Assembly: GCF_947500265.1 (NCBI RefSeq)
Contig: NZ_CANMRN010000007.1
Span: 94,627 to 158,626, forward strand
Direction of reading: 5' to 3'
Source of the DNA: an uncultured Psychrobacter sp.
Lineage (GTDB): Bacteria > Pseudomonadota > Gammaproteobacteria > Pseudomonadales > Moraxellaceae
DNA: 64,000 bases
Translations under genes and position numbers: made by a program
Notes under the pieces: generated by a model
The model's input: only the letters and a program-made list of their open reading frames with translations
What the model was told of the DNA's origin: nothing
The model's database searches: none
In this document: piece after piece, positions 55,168 through 64,000 of the stretch
Layout: each line of letters opens with the position of its first letter
Numbering within the stretch: position 1 is the stretch's first letter

Positions 55168-56661
55168 CTACTTCTCAAAAGCGTGTTTGGTAAATAAACC
55201 TGCACGCTCCATCTCGCCCGCCACACTGAATAATGTTGCTTCATCATTCATGCGCCCGATTAACTGCATACCAATCGGTAGGCCTTTTTTGCTCATACCG
55301 ACTGGTACTGACATCGCGGGTAACCCTGTAACATTACCCAATAACGTAAAGCCCATTTTACCTAATACAGGGGCACTGAGCTTTTCTATCATGCCTGAGC
55401 TAAAGGCGTATCTACCCATATTAAAGCCTTTATTCAGCACCTCGGCGCTACGCATCATCATCTCATCCATACGGCTAGGCGGTAGTACACCATGCTTTAC
55501 CGCAGGTGTGGGCACAGTCGGGCATAAAATCATGTCGTAGTCTTCTAGTAATAGACCTGTCTGATACTGGCTATGATGCCAGCCATGTTTGGCATGTGCT
55601 AAATCAACCGCTGACAATGAGCGCCCAAGCAAGGCCATATTGTAGGTTTGTGGCTCTAGGTTTTTAATATGGTCAGCACCAAACTCACGCTCGATATTAT
55701 CAATTGTGAAAGCCGTATGCGTACAGACCACAACGATAAAGTCATGCCAAAACTGCTCGATATTGATGTTTGGCTCGGCTGGTACTACTTCATGACCCAT
55801 AGACTCTAATTGCTTAGCCGTTTGCTCAAGTACCGCCAGCACCTCTTTGTCCACTGTCGTATTGGCTATCAAAGGCTGCTGATGCAAAGCTATTTTTAGC
55901 TTTCGCGGTGCTCGCATTGCCGCTTGCAAAAAAGTGCCGTCTGGCGGAGCTATAACATAAGGCGCACCAATCTCCGCACCGCTAGTGGCATCTAGCATCG
56001 CTGCACTATCGCGCACTGAGCGCGTAATCACATGGTCAGCCACGGCCCCCTCCCAACCTTCACCAAGATTAGGGCCCATTGGATTACGTCCGCGGCTTGG
56101 CTTTAACCCAAACGTGCCGCACCAAGCTGAGGGAAAACGTATCGAGCCGCCACCATCACCGCCGCCTGCCATCGGTACAATACCGCTCGCAACTGCTGCT
56201 GCACTGCCCCCTGACGAGCCGCCAGAGCTATAGCCTTTCTTAAAAGGATTGTTAGTAGCGCCATGCGCTTTTGGCTCAGTGGTGATAATCAAACCAAACT
56301 CAGGCGTGTTAGTCTTACCAAAGGTATTAACGCCTGTCGCTTTCATCCGTTTGACGATTTCACTGTCTTTTTCTGAAATGATATTGACGCTGCGACTGCC
56401 CATCGTAATCGGCTCGTCGGCGAAGCTAAATGATAAATCTTTTAGCAAATATGGCACCCCAGTAAATACACCTGAAGGCAGACCTGCTTGCGCAGCATTG
56501 TAAGCGCGCTCATCAAAACGATGCACAATGGCATTTAGTTTAGGGTTGATTTGATTGGCTTGATGGACAGCAGCATCTAGCAATTCCTTCGCGCTTACCT
56601 CACCTGAGTTGACCAATGCTGCTAAGGCTAGCCCATCGTATTGCGTGTATTCTTTAAACAT
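55168..56661 (-). CDS. Amidase-signature hydrolase
   Basis: 497 residues from ATG 56661 (AAGGAAGG upstream; a longer start at 56706 is possible). Lys in YLLKDLSF, the Gly/Ser-rich [17 protein letters not shown] and the loop [16 protein letters not shown] give the Ser-cisSer-Lys triad of the amidase-signature family. Hydrolyses an amide or cyclic amide of unknown identity; similarity in layout to 6-aminohexanoate cyclic-dimer hydrolases is only general. Convergent with the LigB gene. Confidence 0.9.
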   Translation of the reverse strand: MFKEYTQYDGLALAALVNSGEVSAKELLDAAVHQANQINPKLNAIVHRFDERAYNAAQAGLPSGVFTGVPYLLKDLSFSFADEPITMGSRSVNIISEKDSEIVKRMKATGVNTFGKTNTPEFGLIITTEPKAHGATNNPFKKGYSSGGSSGGSAAAVASGIVPMAGGGDGGGSIRFPSAWCGTFGLKPSRGRNPMGPNLGEGWEGAVADHVITRSVRDSAAMLDATSGAEIGAPYVIAPPDGTFLQAAMRAPRKLKIALHQQPLIANTTVDKEVLAVLEQTAKQLESMGHEVVPAEPNINIEQFWHDFIVVVCTHTAFTIDNIEREFGADHIKNLEPQTYNMALLGRSLSAVDLAHAKHGWHHSQYQTGLLLEDYDMILCPTVPTPAVKHGVLPPSRMDEMMMRSAEVLNKGFNMGRYAFSSGMIEKLSAPVLGKMGFTLLGNVTGLPAMSVPVGMSKKGLPIGMQLIGRMNDEATLFSVAGEMERAGLFTKHAFEK

Positions 56662-56930
56662 AACTAACCTTCCTTGGAGAGTAATTTCATTAAGACTATG
56701 TAGCACTCATATTTTCTAAAACTAAAGACTATTTTTTCATAAACTCCTGTCAGTTTAGTATAAAAAACCGTGCCTGATATTTGATAAACGGACTCGTTAG
56801 TCATCTGGTCGATTTCGCGAATTAATGAGCCAGTATGCGAATCTACTCTTCGCGCCCTAGAGTGTATTTAATAATGAAAGCTTACTTCTAGACCTGCAAT
56901 TTATGAAAGCATTATTAAGTTTCTTCCATA

Positions 56931-56963
56931 AAAAAACGAGCCATTTTCATGACTCGCCTTTTT
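56931..56963 (-). terminator. Terminator after ftsK
   Basis: On the minus strand CGAGTCA-TGAAAA-TGGCTCG followed by seven T, 25 bp past the ftsK stop. Confidence 0.85.
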
Positions 56964-56985
56964 ACTATCTACTTAGTTCTAAACT

Positions 56986-59900
56986 CTACATCAATAGTTC
57001 ACGTTTGCCACTTTTGCCCATCGAGCTGACCAATCCAGCTTCTTCCATAGAGTCGACAATACGCGCAGCACGGTTATAGCCGATGCTGAATTTACGCTGA
57101 ATACTTGAGGCAGAAACTTTACGTGTTTCCATGATAAAGGCCACGGCATCATTATATAAATCATCATCTTCACCAGAGGCATTGGCTGTACTACCACCGC
57201 CTGGGCTAGATAGTTCAAAATTGCCTGCCATATTGTCAATATAGTCAGGTGCGCCGCGCTCACGCCACGCATCACAGACACGGTTGACTTCTTCGTCACT
57301 GACGTAGGCACCATGCACACGATCTGGCTCGATTTGCCCTGGCCCCAAGAACAACATATCGCCGTTACCCAGCATATCCTCAGCACCGCCACTATCTAGA
57401 ATCGTACGTGAATCGACTTTTGAGTTGACTCGTAGTGCCGCACGCACTGGGATGTTGGCTTTAATCAGACCCGTAATTACATCGACTGATGGACGCTGAG
57501 TCGCTAGCATTAAATGAATACCTGCAGCACGCGATTTTTGCGCCAAACGTGTGATGAGCTCTTCGGCTTGTTTACCGACCTGCATAATCATATCGGCAAA
57601 CTCATCCGCAACAATGACAATCATGGGTAGTGTTTTTAGCTTGGGTGCTTGGCTAATACTTACGCTGTCATTTGGACGCCATAGAGGGTCGAGCATGGGA
57701 TTGCCTGATTTCTCCGCCGCGATGACCTTCTTGTTGAACTCATTGAGCTTACGAACCTTTAGCAAGCTCATTAGCTGATAGCGACGTTCCATCTCGGCCA
57801 CACACCATGACAAGCTACTGGCCGCTTCCGTCATATCGGTAACCACTGGCGTTAACAAATGCGGAATATCGTTATAGTTAGCAAGCTCTAACTGCTTTGG
57901 ATCAATCAAGATAAGACGCAGCTCATTGGGTGTATATTTGAGTAGCATCGATAGTAGCATCGAGTTGACCAATACTGACTTACCAGAGCCTGTGGTACCA
58001 GCGACTAGCATATGCGGCGCACGCGCAAGGTCGGTAATGATTGGATTACCACCGATGTCTTTACCCATCGCCATGCTAATCTGCGCTTTAGGGTCTTTGA
58101 ACGTTTCGGTGTTGAGCAATTCAATCAAGCGTACCATTTCACGTTTCTTGTTAGGCACTTCGATACCGATGTACGGTTTACCCGGAATCACTTCGACCAC
58201 ACGCAAAGAGGCCATCGATAGTGAACGCGCCAAATCACGCGAGATACCTGTGACTTTACTAGCCTTCACCCCAGCAGCCAGCTCTACTTCGAAACGGGTG
58301 ACAACAGGCCCTGGAATAGCATTAACCACAGAGGCCTTTACGTTAAATTCTTGTAGTTTAATTTCTAACAACTCAGACAACTTTTCAAGCTCAGCCACAG
58401 TATAGCTAGGCTTGCGGTCAGGATCCGGCTTATCCAATATAGACACTTCTGGAATAGGCGTTAGACTGCTGCGATAAGCTGCCGTTTGCATCGAGCGCGA
58501 CTTTTGACTGAAGGCTGCGTCATCACTAATGTGCGGCATGACCGGTACATTGGTGTCGTCATCACTGTCGTCCTCTGGCATCATATCGGTGATATGGTTG
58601 CTGCTATCGCCTTCTGGGACAGCAAAACTAACAGATGGCTGGGTAGGCGTTTTAGGCTCAGGCTGTACATTTGAGACTGGGCTAGTGACTTCCACCGTTG
58701 GCGCTGCTTTTGGATTGGCAGGAGGCGTATTGGTTGGTGTCATGTCTGAAACGTCTGACAAATCTGACAATGCAGGCTCAGTCTCTACTGTTACCGGAGC
58801 AACTTCAGGCTCAGAGACTACTGCTGTCTTTTCAGTATGTGGCAACTCTACAGGCGTATCAGACGATTGATTGGCAGATTCCTGCGCAAAGCTGATAGGC
58901 TCTTCTACGATAGGTTCTGGAGTCTTCTCTGGTAATATTGGCTCAGCTGCTACGGTTTCCTGAACAGGCTTAGAGTCTTCAGACGTTTCTACAATAGACT
59001 CTGTAGGTTCTGATATGTCAGCATGCTCTGCCAACCATGCTTCTGCCAACTTATCTACTTCTGCAGTCTCATGTGTCGTAGAGATTTTAGGCTCAGCAGG
59101 TTCAATGACTGGCTGACTGGCTAAATTACTACTTACTGACTCATCAACTGATGACTGAGCTAATGATTCTTTATCATATATATCTGGTTGATCAACCGCT
59201 TCCGTCACTGTAGTTGCTGTAGTGGCAGGCACTGCTTTCTCTAATGATGCTGTGGTACTAGTACCCGTTTGGGAATAGTTAGGTACAGGCATAGCCGAAC
59301 TGTCCATGCCATTGGCACTGTAAGCCATTTGCTCACTTGCGAGCAAATCATCGACAGTATTGGCATCATTCCACGCAAAGCTTGGCTCAACTTTGCGAGT
59401 AACAGGTGCAGTCAAGTTTAAGGCTAACGGCTGGACTGTACTATTAACCGTATTATCAGCAGAGTTATTAAGCAAGCCTGTATCGGTATCTGCCTGCCCA
59501 CCTTTTGAGCTATTAGGTGTCGCCGCTGCTTTTGCTGCGATGACGGAGGCTTTGACACTATCTGCCAGCCCTGAGGTTGCCAAAAAGTCTGACAATACAC
59601 TACCGAAACGCCCACTACTGCTGACGTCTTGAGTACCGCTATTATTTTCCGCAGACTGCAACTCAAGTGGCAGTTGCTCATGCTCTAATTTTTTATCTAC
59701 CGACTCATCTAAGTTTTGGCTATCACCTTGTAATGCAATACTCGGTTCAGTAGCGTCGATAGTATCCTGACTTTTTACACCTGAGCCAAGCCATGATAGT
59801 GCACGAACCTTTTGATATATCGTCATCCAATGAATATTAAAGGCAAACGTAGCGGTAATCACAACAAATACTGCTAAGAAAACCACACTCCCCCACTGCG

Positions 59901-60357
59901 ATAGCAGCTGTGCCAAACGCGCCTGTAACTCTAGCCCAATGATACCACCAGCGACACCTTCGAGGCCGATTGCGTCAGGGTTCGTGACTTGCTGAACTAG
60001 AGAAACCAATTGTGCGAATAATGCGCTAGCACTTAATAGCAAAAACACATAAGCGACCAATCGCATGAGCCAAAACGTTGGCTTGTTTTCCCACCAAATT
60101 AGAGTAGATTCGTAAACCACAAACGCCAAAAACCACCAAGCACCAAACCCAAAAAAGCTATAAAGCAAATCGGATAACCATGCGCCTGCCTCGCCGCCCA
60201 TGTTATTAATCGTGGTCATATCACTACTGATGTGCGACCAGCTAGGATCGTTGCCTGTATAAGTCATCAAAATGACAAACAGATAAACGGCCAGTATTAA
60301 CCCAAGGAGGGTAAACATTCCCTTTTTTAAATACTCAATAAGCGGTGCTGATATCAC
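56986..60357 (-). CDS. ftsK: DNA translocase FtsK
   Basis: 1123 residues. Four to five N-terminal spans (1-~190), a ~450-residue Pro/Glu/Val/Thr-rich linker, the alpha-beta RecA motor with Walker A GTTGSGKS (~785) and Walker B LRLILIDPKQLEL, and the C-terminal gamma winged helix (RKVSASSIQRKFSIGYNRAA) that reads KOPS sites. It pumps chromosome ends to dif at the division septum and activates XerCD. Long linker length is within the family range. Confidence 0.97.
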   Translation of the reverse strand: MISAPLIEYLKKGMFTLLGLILAVYLFVILMTYTGNDPSWSHISSDMTTINNMGGEAGAWLSDLLYSFFGFGAWWFLAFVVYESTLIWWENKPTFWLMRLVAYVFLLLSASALFAQLVSLVQQVTNPDAIGLEGVAGGIIGLELQARLAQLLSQWGSVVFLAVFVVITATFAFNIHWMTIYQKVRALSWLGSGVKSQDTIDATEPSIALQGDSQNLDESVDKKLEHEQLPLELQSAENNSGTQDVSSSGRFGSVLSDFLATSGLADSVKASVIAAKAAATPNSSKGGQADTDTGLLNNSADNTVNSTVQPLALNLTAPVTRKVEPSFAWNDANTVDDLLASEQMAYSANGMDSSAMPVPNYSQTGTSTTASLEKAVPATTATTVTEAVDQPDIYDKESLAQSSVDESVSSNLASQPVIEPAEPKISTTHETAEVDKLAEAWLAEHADISEPTESIVETSEDSKPVQETVAAEPILPEKTPEPIVEEPISFAQESANQSSDTPVELPHTEKTAVVSEPEVAPVTVETEPALSDLSDVSDMTPTNTPPANPKAAPTVEVTSPVSNVQPEPKTPTQPSVSFAVPEGDSSNHITDMMPEDDSDDDTNVPVMPHISDDAAFSQKSRSMQTAAYRSSLTPIPEVSILDKPDPDRKPSYTVAELEKLSELLEIKLQEFNVKASVVNAIPGPVVTRFEVELAAGVKASKVTGISRDLARSLSMASLRVVEVIPGKPYIGIEVPNKKREMVRLIELLNTETFKDPKAQISMAMGKDIGGNPIITDLARAPHMLVAGTTGSGKSVLVNSMLLSMLLKYTPNELRLILIDPKQLELANYNDIPHLLTPVVTDMTEAASSLSWCVAEMERRYQLMSLLKVRKLNEFNKKVIAAEKSGNPMLDPLWRPNDSVSISQAPKLKTLPMIVIVADEFADMIMQVGKQAEELITRLAQKSRAAGIHLMLATQRPSVDVITGLIKANIPVRAALRVNSKVDSRTILDSGGAEDMLGNGDMLFLGPGQIEPDRVHGAYVSDEEVNRVCDAWRERGAPDYIDNMAGNFELSSPGGGSTANASGEDDDLYNDAVAFIMETRKVSASSIQRKFSIGYNRAARIVDSMEEAGLVSSMGKSGKRELLM

Positions 60358-61928
<1,571 letters not shown>

Positions 61929-62735
61929 ATGGGCAACTTTACTCAACAGCACGCTAAACACATTACGCCTGAGACTTTAAAAAGTCTTGGGCGTTATGAC
62001 TTTCCTGATCCCATTTCTATCGATCCTGATGGTATTGGCATCGTCGCGATGGGCGGTGACCTAGCACCTGAAACGCTGATATCAGCCTATGCTCAAGGGC
62101 TGTTTCCTTGGTTTAACGAAGATGAGCCTATTGCTTGGTGGTGTCCCGAGCCGCGTTGTGTGATTGTTCCCTCTGCCTATCAACCGAGTAAGTCTCTACG
62201 TAAGCAAGCAAATCGCGAACGTTGGCAAGTGACGCTTAATCAAGCTTTTGACGATGTCATACATGCCTGTAGCTTACCGCGCAGTGATGGCCTTAATGAC
62301 AATCATCCCGAAGGCGAGCATACTTGGATTCATGATGAGATGATCGAAGCTTATACTAAATTGCATGCACAAGGCTTTGCTCATAGCATTGAAGTTTGGG
62401 ACGAAGCAGGTCAACTGATTGGCGGATTATATGGGTTAAAAATAAACGGCATCTATTTTGGTGAATCAATGTTTCACCGAGCCTCTAATGCGTCAAAGCT
62501 AGCGTTTTGGGGTCTAATGGACCTGTGTGAGCAAAGTGATGTCGCACTCGTCGACTGTCAGCTACCGAATGATCATTTGATGAGCTTAGGTGCGACTACC
62601 TTACCGCGTGCTGACTTTCTAACTCAGTTAGACAACTTGATAGGCAGCCAGTCTGTGCCATGGCAAAAGCACTCTCATAAACCGTTAGCCGTATCGCTAC
62701 TGGATAGCGAATCGCCGTGGCAACTAGAGTTATGA
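61929..62735 (+). CDS. aat: Leucyl/phenylalanyl-tRNA-protein transferase
   Basis: 268 residues. GLFPWFNEDEPIAWWCPEPR is the diagnostic N-terminal motif; HSIEVWDEAGQLIGGLYGLK and FGESMFHR follow. Adds Leu or Phe to N-terminal Lys/Arg proteins and so marks them for ClpS/ClpAP degradation. Directly follows trxB with no gap; the merR-type gene follows 29 bp later. Confidence 0.96.
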   Translation: MGNFTQQHAKHITPETLKSLGRYDFPDPISIDPDGIGIVAMGGDLAPETLISAYAQGLFPWFNEDEPIAWWCPEPRCVIVPSAYQPSKSLRKQANRERWQVTLNQAFDDVIHACSLPRSDGLNDNHPEGEHTWIHDEMIEAYTKLHAQGFAHSIEVWDEAGQLIGGLYGLKINGIYFGESMFHRASNASKLAFWGLMDLCEQSDVALVDCQLPNDHLMSLGATTLPRADFLTQLDNLIGSQSVPWQKHSHKPLAVSLLDSESPWQLEL

Positions 62736-62764
62736 TTATCATAGCGAAAAAATAAGAGGTTATT

Positions 62765-63199
62765 ATGGCACTTGATACATCGTTTCTATTGATTGGAGAG
62801 CTAGCAGCAAAGGCCAATACGACCAAAGATACGGTTCGCCATTACGAGCAATTAGGCCTGCTAAAATCTCGCAAGCGTCAGGCAGGCTCACGTTTATATA
62901 CCGAATTTCATCCAGAGTGTATCGAACGCATAGAGCTGATCAAAAGTGCGCAAGCTATTGGCTTCACCCTTACTGAAATCAAAAACAGCTTAAATGATTA
63001 TTATGATGGTCACTTGGATATTGATTCGCAGCTTTTACTCACTCAGCAAAAATTAGAACAAGTTAAAAAACAACAAGCTAATATCAGCATAATGGTTGAG
63101 CTACTGAGCGAACGCTTGGATATTTTAGGTCGAATGAAAGCAGATAGTGATTATCAGCTTGATGTAGAAGTCTGTAAAAAGAAAATTCCTTTGCAATAA
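62765..63199 (+). CDS. MerR-family transcriptional regulator
   Basis: 144 residues. N-terminal winged helix LIGELAAKANTTKDTVRHYEQLGLL and RLYTEFHPECIERIELIKSAQAIGFTLTEIK, then a dimerisation helix (residues ~90-125). The C-terminal region has one Cys (VEVCKKKIP), so thiol or metal sensing is possible but not typical. Follows aat in the same direction and could be in its operon. Confidence 0.9.
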   Translation: MALDTSFLLIGELAAKANTTKDTVRHYEQLGLLKSRKRQAGSRLYTEFHPECIERIELIKSAQAIGFTLTEIKNSLNDYYDGHLDIDSQLLLTQQKLEQVKKQQANISIMVELLSERLDILGRMKADSDYQLDVEVCKKKIPLQ

Positions 63200-63307
63200 A
63201 GCTTAAATCTTAAATCTTAAATCTTAGTTAATTCTGTTTTTATATCGTAGCCGTTATAGCCACCTTAACTAGAATTACTTATTTTTTATTAAGATTTATT
63301 TTCTTCG

Positions 63308-63802
63308 TTAAATATAAGTATGCTGCATGATTAATGCATCGACTGCTGGTTTATGTGGCATTTTGTAATAGCCTTTGCGCTTATAAATAATATTGAATGC
63401 CTGTTGCTCGTATAACGCTATCGCCGCTGTATTGTCTGCACGTACTTCTAACAAAAGACTCTCTACCTGATTGAGCTGTAACAGTTCATGCAGCCTATTC
63501 AATACCTGCGAAGCAATGCCTTGTCGTTGGTGCTCTGGAGCAGTTCCGATACGCAACACCTCTGCTTGCTCAAAAGTCATTTGATATAAGCAATAGCCAA
63601 CTATCTCACGGTAAGAAGTACTCTCTTCTTTGGCTTGATCGTAAGCAATCAGCAGACGAATACTGTCTTGTTCAAGCAATTCAGTCAATGCTCTCTGATT
63701 CCAAGCATCATCTGGTTGCACCATGGTTTCTATATTGGCAACAGTTTGAATGACATTTTCGAGTTCTACTGCATTCGTTGGTAATACTTCTATCGCAAAC
63801 AT
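63308..63802 (-). CDS. rimI: Ribosomal-protein-alanine N-acetyltransferase (GNAT)
   Basis: 164 residues. GNAT fold with the acetyl-CoA site TAPEHQRQGIASQVL and the later LLLEVRADNTAAIALYEQQAFNIIYKRKGYY, as in RimI, which acetylates the N-terminal Ala of ribosomal protein S18. A ~20-residue N-terminal extension is present. Monocistronic as far as the window shows. Confidence 0.88.
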   Translation of the reverse strand: MFAIEVLPTNAVELENVIQTVANIETMVQPDDAWNQRALTELLEQDSIRLLIAYDQAKEESTSYREIVGYCLYQMTFEQAEVLRIGTAPEHQRQGIASQVLNRLHELLQLNQVESLLLEVRADNTAAIALYEQQAFNIIYKRKGYYKMPHKPAVDALIMQHTYI

Positions 63803-63922
63803 GATGTTCCTTTTACGCTTATTGTTAGGCTGTTTTTATTATTATATTACGCTTAGATGATATATGTAGAGCTTGCCATACATTCATGTAGACCCGTAAT
63901 TATACAATCAATATTTCTCAAT

Positions 63923-63957
63923 AAAAAAAAGCCACCCTAAATAGGATGGCCTTTTTT
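63923..63957. terminator. Terminator upstream of rimI
   Basis: GCCACCCT-AAAT-AGGATGGC (one mismatch) with A-run before and T6 after. It probably ends a gene to the right of the window or works both ways. Confidence 0.8.
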
Positions 63958-64000
63958 ATGACTAACTCATAAGCTCATTGCTGAGACTTAAGGATTAGTT

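Overview
The window looks like the chromosome of a gamma-proteobacterium of the Moraxellaceae, most likely Psychrobacter. This rests on moderate-to-low GC, the gene neighbourhoods (map-glnD; trxB-aat divergent from ftsK; DUF421-rlmH-LigB), a secreted lipase with its foldase, and several short intergenic repeat families. The genus is an inference from gene content and style; no 16S gene is present.

Layout. Positions 1-1805 are core chromosome: the end of an ABC exporter ATPase and a c5-type cytochrome. A tRNA-Arg(CCG) lies at 1806-1882. An integrated element of about 18.6 kb runs from the tRNA 3' end (attL 1866-1884) to a second copy of the same 19-bp core (attR 20487-20505). In order it carries: a P4-type tyrosine integrase; an unknown acidic-repeat protein; an AlpA-like regulator; four tiny genes; a YdaU-like (DUF1376) replication protein and a DnaB-like helicase; a probable replication origin with iterated GGAA(T/G)CA motifs; a 33-residue Gly-rich ORF; and, leftward, a roughly 10-kb defence operon hsdM-hsdS-secreted ORF-(hsdS relict)-Mrr-like nuclease-hsdR-unknown 415-residue protein. 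An LprI-like protein sits next to attR. No capsid, terminase or tail genes are visible, so this is best read as a phage-satellite-like or integrative defence island rather than a complete prophage.

20.5-31 kb: a MITE-like repeat, a class III sirtuin, an adenine/adenosine deaminase, a lemA-TPM-TPM operon, an AGCS amino-acid:Na+ symporter, and two paralogous fasciclin lipoproteins. 31-41 kb: metH, a BASS transporter, two DUF2256 zinc-ribbon miniproteins, a TolB-like propeller lipoprotein, a META-domain lipoprotein, and the lipase chaperone/lipase pair. 41-50 kb: map-glnD, a membrane protein, dapC, and a CBS/DUF294 nucleotidyltransferase followed by a DEDDh exonuclease. 50-64 kb: a PBP4-type carboxypeptidase with an in-gene 18-bp tandem repeat, small membrane proteins, rlmH, a LigB/DODA dioxygenase, an amidase, ftsK, trxB-aat-merR and rimI. 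Degenerate TAGGGCGTG-ended repeats lie in several intergenic gaps between 49.9 and 54.3 kb.

The most novel-looking material is inside the island: the 415-residue protein co-transcribed with hsdR, the facing 33-residue Gly-rich ORF, the putative iteron origin, and the evidence that a secreted-protein cassette was placed at the 3' end of hsdS, leaving a decayed second hsdS tail.
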